Below are positions 1 to 6,529 of a DNA stretch of 17,707 bases, in pieces. Under the pieces are notes generated by a model that searched no databases, was not told where the DNA came from, and saw only the letters and a program-made list of their open reading frames with translations. The stretch is from the NCBI GenBank assembly GCA_017435245.1, contig JAFSFK010000187.1:1-17707 (forward strand), read 5' to 3'. Every line of letters begins with the position of its first letter. Position 1 is the first letter of the stretch. The position numbers and the translations under genes were made by a program. This DNA is from Oscillospiraceae bacterium (GTDB taxonomy: Bacteria > Bacillota > Clostridia > Oscillospirales > Oscillospiraceae).

Positions 1-138
1 GTGGCCAATATGCAGATAGCCGTTGGGTTCCGGCGGAAAACGGGTATGCACGGTCATACCGGCATAGCGGCCGCCCTCGGCAATATCCTCTTCAATAAAG
101 GCGTGGATGAAATTCTTGCTTTCGGTGATTTCAGCCAT
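1..138 (-). CDS. glnS: Glutaminyl-tRNA synthetase, N-terminal fragment
   Basis: Class I aminoacyl-tRNA synthetase that charges tRNA-Gln with glutamine in the cytoplasm. Only the first 46 residues lie in the window. They read [20 protein letters not shown], then a stretch ending in [14 protein letters not shown], which is the class I HIGH signature in the form typical of GlnRS ([12 protein letters not shown]). The ATG is at 138-136 and is preceded by an AGAGAGG-type ribosome binding site. The gene is transcribed away from pyrH. GluRS is the main alternative, but bacterial GluRS normally has a shorter lead and a FAPSPTG-type motif, so GlnRS fits better. The rest of the gene, including the KMSKS region, is outside the window. 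Confidence 0.93.
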   Translation of the reverse strand, partial: MAEITESKNFIHAFIEEDIAEGGRYAGMTVHTRFPPEPNGYLHIGH

Positions 139-174
139 CGTTAAGAACCTCTCTTTAAATAAAAATTCTGATAC

Positions 175-203
175 ATTATAACCCATCCGGAAGGTTTTTG
201 CAA
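175..203 (-). promoter_or_regulatory. Promoter of glnS
   Basis: On the minus strand a TTGCAA -35 box (203-198) is followed by exactly 17 bases and a perfect TATAAT -10 box (180-175). The -10 lies about 37 bases upstream of the glnS ATG. This is a strong match to the vegetative sigma-A consensus. Confidence 0.8.
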
Positions 204-224
204 CAGATAATCAGGAATTATCTG
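204..224. promoter_or_regulatory. Perfect 8-bp dyad in the glnS/pyrH divergent region
   Basis: CAGATAAT (204-211) is followed by the 5-base spacer CAGGA and then by the exact reverse complement ATTATCTG (217-224). The dyad directly abuts the glnS -35 box and lies about 70 bp upstream of the pyrH -35 box. It has no T-run and is not inside either predicted transcript, so a protein-binding site is more plausible than a terminator. I do not recognise the regulator. Confidence 0.45.
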
Positions 225-294
225 GCAAAATAGAGTCAAGAAAAAGAAAATATGAAAATTGAGAAAACATTTTTGGAATTTTATGAAATTTTGG

Positions 295-323
295 TTGTCA
301 ATTCGGCAGACTTATATTAAAAT
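295..323 (+). promoter_or_regulatory. Promoter of the pyrH-frr-uppS-cdsA-dxr-rseP-ispG-polC operon
   Basis: TTGTCA (295-300), a 17-base spacer and TAAAAT (318-323) make a good sigma-A promoter whose -10 ends 21 bases before the first TTG start. A weaker second candidate, TTGAGA (259-264) with TATGAA (282-287) at 17-base spacing, lies just upstream. The surrounding 230-300 stretch is strongly A+T rich, as expected for an UP-element-like region. Confidence 0.75.
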
Positions 324-333
324 AACTCTGATA

Positions 334-341
334 GAGAGGAG
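334..341 (+). promoter_or_regulatory. Ribosome binding site deciding between two TTG starts of pyrH
   Basis: GAGAGGAG ends at 341. The in-frame TTG at 345 is only 3 bases downstream; a second in-frame TTG at 351 is 9 bases downstream. No ATG or GTG in this frame lies near the site. On spacing alone the second TTG is the better start. Confidence 0.55.
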
Positions 342-344
342 TGA

Positions 345-1085
345 TTGGATTTGTCCGAAATCAAGTACAAACGGATCCTGCTGAAGGTCAGCGGCGAAGC
401 CCTTGGTGAGAAGACTGCTTCCGGTGATGGCTTTGGCCTGGATTTTGGCAAGATCAATGCAGTGTGCGAATCCATTAAAGAATGTGTGAATATGGGTGTC
501 CAGGTAGGTCTGGTCATCGGCGGCGGCAACTTCTGGCGGGGCGTGAAGAATGGTTCCGGCAAGCTGCAGCGCAGCCATGCGGATGCCATGGGTATGCTGG
601 CAACGGTGATGAATGCCATTGCAGTTGCAGATGCTCTGGAGCAGCACGGTATGGATGCCCGGGTACTTACCGCTGTTGAAATGCATAAGTACGCCGAATA
701 CTTCACCCGGGATACTGCCAACCGTTATCTCAACGAGGGTAAGGTGGTGCTGTTTGCGGCAGGTACCGGAAATCCCTATTTCTCCACCGACACCGGTGCT
801 GTGCTCCGGGGCGTTGAGATCGAGGCAGATGCCATCCTGATGGCAAAAAATGTGGATGCCATCTACTCTGCGGACCCTGCTAAGGATCCTAATGCCGTAA
901 AATATACCAAGCTGACATACGGCGAGGTGCTGGCTAAGAATCTCAGAGCGACGGATATTACCGCAATGGCTCTGGCTATGGACAATAATATGACGATGGT
1001 CTGCTTCGGTTTGGACGAAGAAAACAGCATCGTTCGTGTGGTTCGGGGTGAGGATATCGGAACCACTGTTAAAAACAAGTTTTAA
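345..1085 (+). CDS. pyrH: UMP kinase (uridylate kinase)
   Basis: Phosphorylates UMP to UDP with ATP, feeding all pyrimidine nucleotides; the bacterial enzyme is a hexamer of the amino-acid-kinase fold. The 246 residues show the family pattern throughout: LLKVSGEAL near the N-terminus (about 12-20), the IGGGNFWRG nucleotide-binding loop (58-66), and GTGNPYFSTDTGA (140-152). Length matches the usual 235-245 residues. No ATG is available near the N-terminus. Initiation must use TTG at 345 or TTG at 351, and the latter is better spaced from the ribosome binding site (it would give a 244-residue protein). This is the first gene of the operon. The next gene's AAGGAGG site overlaps its stop codon, so the two are co-translated. 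Confidence 0.96.
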   Translation: MDLSEIKYKRILLKVSGEALGEKTASGDGFGLDFGKINAVCESIKECVNMGVQVGLVIGGGNFWRGVKNGSGKLQRSHADAMGMLATVMNAIAVADALEQHGMDARVLTAVEMHKYAEYFTRDTANRYLNEGKVVLFAAGTGNPYFSTDTGAVLRGVEIEADAILMAKNVDAIYSADPAKDPNAVKYTKLTYGEVLAKNLRATDITAMALAMDNNMTMVCFGLDEENSIVRVVRGEDIGTTVKNKF

Positions 1086-1099
1086 GGAGGACACATACA

Positions 1100-1654
1100 A
1101 TGGCTGTGGATTTTAAGGAATTTGAAAGAAGAATGGATAAGGCTCTGGATCATCTGGCAGAGGAGTTTGGCGCAGTTCGTGCCGGTCGTGCCAATGCAAA
1201 GGTGCTGGACCGGATTACTGTTGAATACTATGGAAGTGAGACACCCCTGAACGGTGTTGCGACCATTTCCTCTCCCGATGCCCGTACCCTGGTGATCTCT
1301 CCTTGGGATACCAAGCTTCTGAAGGACATCCAAAAGGCGATTCAGGTCAGCGAGCTGGGCATCAATCCTCAGAATGACGGCAAGGTGATCCGTCTGGTAT
1401 TTCCTCAGCTGACTGAGGATCGCCGTAAGGAGCTGGTCAAGCAGGTCAAGAAGTATGGCGAAGAGGCAAAGGTGGCAATGCGTAACATCCGCCGTGACGG
1501 TATGGACTACGTGAAGAAGCTGAAAAAGAATTCCGAGATCACGGAAGATGAGCAGAAGAAGGCTGAGAAGGATCTGCAGGATATTCTGGATAAGAACATC
1601 AAGAAAGCCGATGCAGCGCTTGCCGCAAAGGAAAAGGAACTGATGGCGATCTGA
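1100..1654 (+). CDS. frr: Ribosome recycling factor
   Basis: Splits the post-termination ribosome together with EF-G. The 184-residue product is the canonical length and begins MAVDFKEFERRMDKALDHL. It carries the RAGRAN motif at 27-32 in helix 1 and the MRNIRRDG segment (127-134), whose Arg132 is at the position of the essential arginine of the E. coli protein. The C-terminal half is the charged helix of the three-helix bundle, ending KEKELMAI. A strong AAGGAGG at 1084-1090 precedes the ATG. Adjacency of pyrH and frr is conserved widely in bacteria. Confidence 0.97.
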   Translation: MAVDFKEFERRMDKALDHLAEEFGAVRAGRANAKVLDRITVEYYGSETPLNGVATISSPDARTLVISPWDTKLLKDIQKAIQVSELGINPQNDGKVIRLVFPQLTEDRRKELVKQVKKYGEEAKVAMRNIRRDGMDYVKKLKKNSEITEDEQKKAEKDLQDILDKNIKKADAALAAKEKELMAI

Positions 1655-1666
1655 TACGTCTGTGAA

Positions 1667-1690
1667 ATTGGGGGCGCTTGCGCCCCCAAT
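1667..1690 (+). other. GC-rich hairpin between frr and uppS, without a T-run
   Basis: ATTGGGGGCGC (1667-1677), TT, then its exact reverse complement GCGCCCCCAAT (1680-1690). The stem starts 12 bases after the frr stop and ends 28 bases before the uppS ATG. The following bases (ATGCACATATTTGG) are not a U-tract, so intrinsic termination should be weak at most. A role as an mRNA-stabilising or processing element, or as a partial attenuator that lowers expression of the downstream genes, is inference. Confidence 0.6.
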
Positions 1691-1718
1691 ATGCACATAT
1701 TTGGAAAGAGGTTTTGTG

Positions 1719-2447
1719 ATGGCAGCTACAGATAAAAAAGCGAATACACAGCCGGTACCCCGTCATATTGCTATTATTATGGACGGTAACGGCCGCTGGG
1801 CAAAGAAACGGGGCCTGCCTCGTACAGCCGGTCATGCTGCCGGTGCGGAGGCGTTTCGAAGGACTGCCAACTATTGCCGTACCCTGGGTGTGGAGTACTT
1901 GACGGTATATGCCTTTTCTACGGAAAACTGGAAGCGGTCGGCAGATGAAGTGGCAGGCATTATGAAGCTGCTGGGCAAGTACCTGGAAGAGGCACTGCTG
2001 GATATGGAGAAAAACCACGTCCGTTTTAAATTCTTCGGTGATCTGACCCGTTTGAGTCCGGAGCTTCAAAAGCTGTGTCAGGATGCACAGGAACGTTCTG
2101 CCCAGTACCACGAGGTACAGGTGAATTTCTGCCTGAACTATGGTGGGCGGGATGAGATCGTCAAGGCGTCCGCCGCTTTTGCTGCCGATGTTGCGGCAGG
2201 AAAGTATAAGCCTGAGGATCTGACCGAAGAAGTGCTGTCCGGATATCTGTATTCTGCGGATGTGCCGGACCCGGAGCTGATCATTCGGCCCTCCGGGGAG
2301 ATGCGCACCAGCAATTTCCTGCTGTGGCAGTCTGCATATTCGGAGTATGTTTTCTTGAATGTGCTTTGGCCGGATTTTGGGCCAAAGGATCTGGATGAGG
2401 CCATTGCGGAGTATCACCGCCGCAATCGTCGGTTTGGAGGCGTTTGA
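1719..2447 (+). CDS. uppS: Undecaprenyl diphosphate synthase (cis-prenyltransferase)
   Basis: Condenses eight isopentenyl diphosphates onto farnesyl diphosphate to make the C55 lipid carrier for peptidoglycan and other wall polymers. The protein has 242 residues. HIAIIMDGNGRWAKKRG (16-32) includes catalytic Asp22 and the substrate-binding loop. FSTENWKR lies at 66-73 and the RPSGEMRTSNFLLWQ block near 190-205. The family form of the last block is usually RTSGE; the proline is a minor variant. I start at ATG 1719 because AAAGAGG (1705-1711) is 7 bases upstream. The frame stays open further upstream, but only through the hairpin at 1667-1690. The cdsA ATG follows the stop by 3 bases. Confidence 0.96.
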   Translation: MAATDKKANTQPVPRHIAIIMDGNGRWAKKRGLPRTAGHAAGAEAFRRTANYCRTLGVEYLTVYAFSTENWKRSADEVAGIMKLLGKYLEEALLDMEKNHVRFKFFGDLTRLSPELQKLCQDAQERSAQYHEVQVNFCLNYGGRDEIVKASAAFAADVAAGKYKPEDLTEEVLSGYLYSADVPDPELIIRPSGEMRTSNFLLWQSAYSEYVFLNVLWPDFGPKDLDEAIAEYHRRNRRFGGV

Positions 2448-2450
2448 GCT

Positions 2451-3266
2451 ATGAAAACTCGTATTATTGTGGCGGTTGTTGCGATTCCGTTGCTGCTGAT
2501 CTGCTTGCTGGCCCTGCCTACGGTATGCACTGCTGTGTTGGTGGGATTGATGTGCGCCTTGGCAGCCTATGAGCTGCTGTGGGGAACAGGAATCGTCAGG
2601 CATATGCGACTGGTTACCTATACTGCTGTGATGGGATTGCTCACTGCCCTTTGGTGTCACTTCCATATGTCCTATGCGGCGGCAGTTTTGGGTATACTGG
2701 TATTTACGGCAGTGCTTTTTGCCGAGCTGCTGTCTGCCCGTGGAGAGTTGCCCTTTGAAAAGATCGCTGTTTGCTTTGCCGGCGGTGTGATCATTCCGAT
2801 GATGCTGACAGCCTTGGTGCGGATCATCACCTGGGAAGAAGGGCGGTTCTTTGTTTTGCTGCCATTCCTGCTGGCGTTTACATCCGATTCCGGTGCTTAT
2901 TTTGCTGGACGGTTCCTGGGCAAGCACAAGCTCGCACCTGTGATTAGTCCCAATAAGACGGTGGAAGGGGTTGCCGGCGGCGTAGCAGGTGCCATTGTGG
3001 GAATGCTGATCTACTGTGTGGTACTGGATCTTGCTTTTCGGTTCCGGGTGAATTACCTGTTTGCGCTGGCATATGGCATTCTTGGATCTTTGGGTGCGGT
3101 GTTTGGTGACTTGGCATTTTCTGCCATCAAGCGCCAGACCGGCATTAAGGATTACGGCAATTTGATTCCCGGCCACGGCGGAGTGTTGGATCGTTTTGAC
3201 TCTATGACCGTTGTTGCACCTTTGACAGAGGCGTTGCTGCTTCTGATTCCTTTTGCGGTGAGATAA
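2451..3266 (+). CDS. cdsA: Phosphatidate cytidylyltransferase (CDP-diacylglycerol synthase)
   Basis: Integral membrane enzyme making CDP-diacylglycerol from phosphatidic acid and CTP, the branch point for phosphatidylglycerol and cardiolipin. The 271 residues are mostly hydrophobic, with roughly seven to eight membrane spans. The CDS signature is complete near the C-terminus: SAIKR (224-228), KD (233-234), then PGHGGVLDRFDS (240-251), whose aspartates bind metal. Its GGAGG site (2436-2440) is inside the end of uppS. The uppS-cdsA-dxr-rseP order is the common arrangement in bacteria. Confidence 0.96.
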   Translation: MKTRIIVAVVAIPLLLICLLALPTVCTAVLVGLMCALAAYELLWGTGIVRHMRLVTYTAVMGLLTALWCHFHMSYAAAVLGILVFTAVLFAELLSARGELPFEKIAVCFAGGVIIPMMLTALVRIITWEEGRFFVLLPFLLAFTSDSGAYFAGRFLGKHKLAPVISPNKTVEGVAGGVAGAIVGMLIYCVVLDLAFRFRVNYLFALAYGILGSLGAVFGDLAFSAIKRQTGIKDYGNLIPGHGGVLDRFDSMTVVAPLTEALLLLIPFAVR

Positions 3267-3268
3267 TT

Positions 3269-4417
3269 ATGGTAAAATGTGTAAGTATTTTAGGCTCTAC
3301 CGGCTCTATTGGACGCCAGAGCCTTGACATTATCGATCATCTGGGCCTGCCTGTGGCGGCCTTAAGTGCCGGATCCAGTGTGGACCGGATGGCTGAACAG
3401 TGCCGTAAGTACCGTCCCAAGCTGGCGGTGATGGCAACGAAAGAGGCAGCCGATGAATTGAATGAAAAGATCTCCGATCTGGGAATTACTATTTTGCACG
3501 GAGAAGATGGCTTGATCGCTGCTGCAACCATCCAGGAGGCAGACTGTGTTATTACGGCCGTGGTGGGTATGCTTGGGTTGAAGCCTACCCTTGCAGCAAT
3601 TGAAAAAGGCAAGCGCATCGGCCTTGCCAATAAAGAGACCTTGGTCTGTGCCGGTGAACTGGTGATGGCTGCTGCCAAGAAGTATGGCGCAGAAATTGTT
3701 CCTGTGGATTCGGAGCATTCCGCCATTTTCCAGTGCCTGATGGGCTGTGGAAATAAGCGTGAAGTGAAAAGGATCATTTTGACCTGTTCCGGTGGACCTT
3801 TTTACGGAAAGTCCCGGGAGGAACTGGGCGTCGTCACCAAAGCGGATGCGTTAAAGCATCCCAACTGGAAGATGGGCGCAAAAATCACCATCGACTGTGC
3901 TACCCTTATGAATAAGGGACTGGAGGTCATTGAGGCAATGCGCCTGTACGAACTGCCTCTGGAGCAGGTGGATGTGCTGATCCACCGCCAAAGCATCGTC
4001 CACTCTATGGTGGAGTTTGCCGATGGTGCGGTAATGGCGCAGATGGGAAGTCCCGATATGCGTTTGCCCATTCAGCTGGCAATGACCTATCCGGAAAGAA
4101 CCGATTGCGTGGTAGATCCGCTGGATCTGACCACTTGCGGCGCATTGACCTTTGCACATCCGGATATGCAGGCATTTCCCTGCCTTGCGCTGGCCAGAAA
4201 GTGTGCCAAGTTGGGAGGTACAGCCTGCCCGGCAATGAACGGTGCCAACGAAGAAGCGGTTGCGCTGTTCTTGAATGATGAAATTGGTTTTTATGATATT
4301 TATGATCTGGTATCCAAAGCGGTGGAGGCGGTTCCCTTTATTCAGAATCCTACCCTGGAACAGATCCTGGAGGCAGACCGCCTGGCACGTCAGGCTGTAC
4401 GCTGTATGAAAAACTAA
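3269..4417 (+). CDS. dxr: 1-deoxy-D-xylulose 5-phosphate reductoisomerase
   Basis: Second enzyme of the MEP isoprenoid pathway; it rearranges and reduces DXP to MEP with NADPH and is the target of fosmidomycin. The 382-residue product has the NADPH-binding GSTGSIG (9-15), the LANKETLV segment (119-126) and metal ligands in VDSEHSA (Asp147, Glu149). It also has the MNKGLEVIEA block, the HRQSIVHSMVEF loop, GSPDMRLPIQLAM and NGANEEAVALF towards the C-terminus. The ATG lies 2 bases after the cdsA stop, with a GGTGAG site in the end of cdsA, which suggests translational coupling. Together with ispG two genes downstream it supplies precursors for uppS. Confidence 0.97.
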   Translation: MVKCVSILGSTGSIGRQSLDIIDHLGLPVAALSAGSSVDRMAEQCRKYRPKLAVMATKEAADELNEKISDLGITILHGEDGLIAAATIQEADCVITAVVGMLGLKPTLAAIEKGKRIGLANKETLVCAGELVMAAAKKYGAEIVPVDSEHSAIFQCLMGCGNKREVKRIILTCSGGPFYGKSREELGVVTKADALKHPNWKMGAKITIDCATLMNKGLEVIEAMRLYELPLEQVDVLIHRQSIVHSMVEFADGAVMAQMGSPDMRLPIQLAMTYPERTDCVVDPLDLTTCGALTFAHPDMQAFPCLALARKCAKLGGTACPAMNGANEEAVALFLNDEIGFYDIYDLVSKAVEAVPFIQNPTLEQILEADRLARQAVRCMKN

Positions 4418-4433
4418 GTTTGCGAGGATTTTT

Positions 4434-5486
4434 ATGAGCATTCTATTCGCCATTTTACTGTTTAGCCTGCTGATCTTTGTCCACGAGCTTGGGCATTTTA
4501 TCGCTGCCAAGCTCTCCGGCGTTCAGGTCAATGAATTTGCAATGTTTATGGGCCCTGCCCTGGTAAAATGGGGAAAAGGGGAGAGCCAGTATTCCATCCG
4601 CTGTATCCCTATTGGCGGCTACTGTGCAATGGAGGGAGAGGATGCGGATACGGATAACCCCCGGTCCTTTCAAAAGGCAGCTTGGTGGAAGCGGCTGATC
4701 ATTTTGGTTGCTGGCTCTGCGATGAACTTTGTGGCAGGACTGTTGCTGCTGACCATTGTATTTGCGCCGGCAAAAAATATTGTTGTTCCCGTTATTGGCT
4801 CGGTGGAACCCGGGTGTACGGTGGTCAGCGAGAACGGTCTGCAGATCGGTGACCGTATTTTGGAGGTGGATGGAGAGAAGATCTACGTCCAATCCAATTT
4901 TACAATGATGCTTACACTCAACCCCGGAGATATCCACGATATCGTGGTGGAGCGCAACGGGGAAAAGGTGATGCTTGATGATCTTTATATGGAAAAGCAC
5001 ACCTTCGAAGAAGGTGAAGCACCTCGCTTTGGGTTCAGCTTTATTACGGAAGAAGCAACTTTTTCCTCCAAGATGGGTTATATTTGGAACACGGCAATTG
5101 ATACGATCAGAACAGTCCGGTTGAGTCTGCAAATGCTCATTACCGGCCAGGCAGGACTGAAGGATATGTCCGGTCCCGTGGGAATCGTGCAGATCATGTC
5201 GGAAACTGCTGCTGCATCGGATACTCGTTTGGATGCGCTGATGAATATGCTGTATTTTGGCGGATTTATTGCCATCAACCTTGCGGTAATGAATCTTCTG
5301 CCCATTCCGGCACTGGATGGCGGTCGGGTGGTGGGACTCTTGCTGATCACAGCCATTGAAGCCGTGACCAGAAGAAAGATCGATCCCAAGTATGAGGGCT
5401 ATATCCACGGTGCCGGTATGGTTTTGCTGCTGGCGTTGATGGCGATCATTATGTTTAAAGATATATTTGTTATTTTTAAGGGGTAA
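4434..5486 (+). CDS. rseP: Site-2 protease, RseP/RasP family zinc metalloprotease
   Basis: Intramembrane zinc protease (M50B) that, in characterised relatives, cleaves anti-sigma factors and clears signal-peptide remnants. The first membrane span carries HELGH at 17-21. A second hydrophobic segment (about 82-105) is followed by a PDZ domain (about 110-190) with NGLQIGDRILEVDGE. The C-terminal spans include the second active-site motif NLLPIPALDGG (287-297), whose Asp295 completes the zinc site. At 350 residues with a single PDZ domain it resembles the Gram-positive RasP type rather than E. coli RseP, which has two. A GAGGA site (4424-4428) precedes the ATG. The natural substrate is not shown by the sequence. 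Confidence 0.94.
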   Translation: MSILFAILLFSLLIFVHELGHFIAAKLSGVQVNEFAMFMGPALVKWGKGESQYSIRCIPIGGYCAMEGEDADTDNPRSFQKAAWWKRLIILVAGSAMNFVAGLLLLTIVFAPAKNIVVPVIGSVEPGCTVVSENGLQIGDRILEVDGEKIYVQSNFTMMLTLNPGDIHDIVVERNGEKVMLDDLYMEKHTFEEGEAPRFGFSFITEEATFSSKMGYIWNTAIDTIRTVRLSLQMLITGQAGLKDMSGPVGIVQIMSETAAASDTRLDALMNMLYFGGFIAINLAVMNLLPIPALDGGRVVGLLLITAIEAVTRRKIDPKYEGYIHGAGMVLLLALMAIIMFKDIFVIFKG

Positions 5487-5488
5487 TT

Positions 5489-6526
5489 ATGACTAGACAA
5501 ATTACAGTAGGAGGGATTCCCATCGGCGGTGGTGCGCCGGTGGTGATCCAGTCTATGCTCAATACAAAAACCACAGATGTGGCAGGTTCTTTGGAGCAGA
5601 TCAGGAAGCTGCAGATCGCCGGCTGCCAGATTGCCCGTTTGGCAGTGCCCAACATGGAGGCGGCAAAGACCTTTGGCGAGATCTGCAAGGAATCTCCGCT
5701 GCCTTTGGTGGCGGATATCCACTTTGACTATAAACTGGCCATTGCTGCCGCAGAGGGTGGCGCCTCCAAGATCCGTATTAACCCCGGCAATATTGGCGGT
5801 GAGGATCGGGTGAAGGCTGTGGTGGATGTTTGTAAAGAACGTAAAATTCCCATCCGCATCGGCGTCAACGGCGGCAGCCTGGATAAGCGGCTGCTGGAAA
5901 AATATGGACATCCCACCGCCGAGGCGTTGGTGGAGAGTGCCTTTGAGCATCTGGAGCTTTTGGAAAAGTTCGGTTTTTACGATACCTGTGTGTCGATGAA
6001 GTCCTCCACCGTTCCTACTATGGTGGCTGCTGCACGGCTGTTCCGCAGCAAATGTGATTATCCCATCCATATCGGTGTTACTGAGACCGGCCCTGTGCGT
6101 ATGGGTCTGATGAAGTCAGCAATGGGTATCGGTGCGCTTTTATTGGACGGGATCGGGGATACCATTCGTGTAAGCCTTACCGATGATCCTGTTGAGGAGA
6201 TCTATGCTGCACAGGATATTCTGAAGGCTGCCGGTCTGCGCAAGGAGGGGGTAAATATTATCTCCTGTCCCACCTGTGGCCGGACAAAGATCGATCTGAT
6301 CGGTCTTGTGAATCGAGTGGATGCGGCGCTGAAAGATTGTAAGAAACCCATCACTGTTGCGGTCATGGGCTGTATCGTCAACGGTCCCGGTGAAGCCCGG
6401 GAGGCTGACATTGGCATTGCCGGCGGCGACGACTGCGGTATGTTATTTGAAAAAGGAAAGCAGATCGAAAAGCTTCCCTATGAGGAACTGCTGCCGGCCT
6501 TGCTTGAGAGAATCGAACGGATGTAA
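5489..6526 (+). CDS. ispG: 4-hydroxy-3-methylbut-2-en-1-yl diphosphate synthase
   Basis: Iron-sulfur enzyme of the MEP pathway converting MEcPP to HMBPP. The 345-residue protein begins with the TIM-barrel segment VVIQSMLNTKTTDV. Cluster ligands are seen in SCPTCGRT (Cys260, Cys263) and MGCIVNGPGEA (Cys295 and the ligand Glu302). RINPGNIGG (about 96-104) is also conserved. The length matches the short bacterial form. The stop of rseP, the AAGGGG site (5478-5483) and the ATG are packed within 14 bases. Confidence 0.97.
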   Translation: MTRQITVGGIPIGGGAPVVIQSMLNTKTTDVAGSLEQIRKLQIAGCQIARLAVPNMEAAKTFGEICKESPLPLVADIHFDYKLAIAAAEGGASKIRINPGNIGGEDRVKAVVDVCKERKIPIRIGVNGGSLDKRLLEKYGHPTAEALVESAFEHLELLEKFGFYDTCVSMKSSTVPTMVAAARLFRSKCDYPIHIGVTETGPVRMGLMKSAMGIGALLLDGIGDTIRVSLTDDPVEEIYAAQDILKAAGLRKEGVNIISCPTCGRTKIDLIGLVNRVDAALKDCKKPITVAVMGCIVNGPGEAREADIGIAGGDDCGMLFEKGKQIEKLPYEELLPALLERIERM

Positions 6527-6529
6527 TTT

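Noticed and set aside
1667..1690. Reading the frr-uppS hairpin as an intrinsic terminator
   Set aside because: No U-tract follows the stem, and the operon clearly continues with coupled genes.
1599..3176. Minus-strand open frame covering uppS and cdsA
   Set aside because: Spans two verified genes on the other strand and passes through the frr-uppS hairpin; composition is shadow-like.
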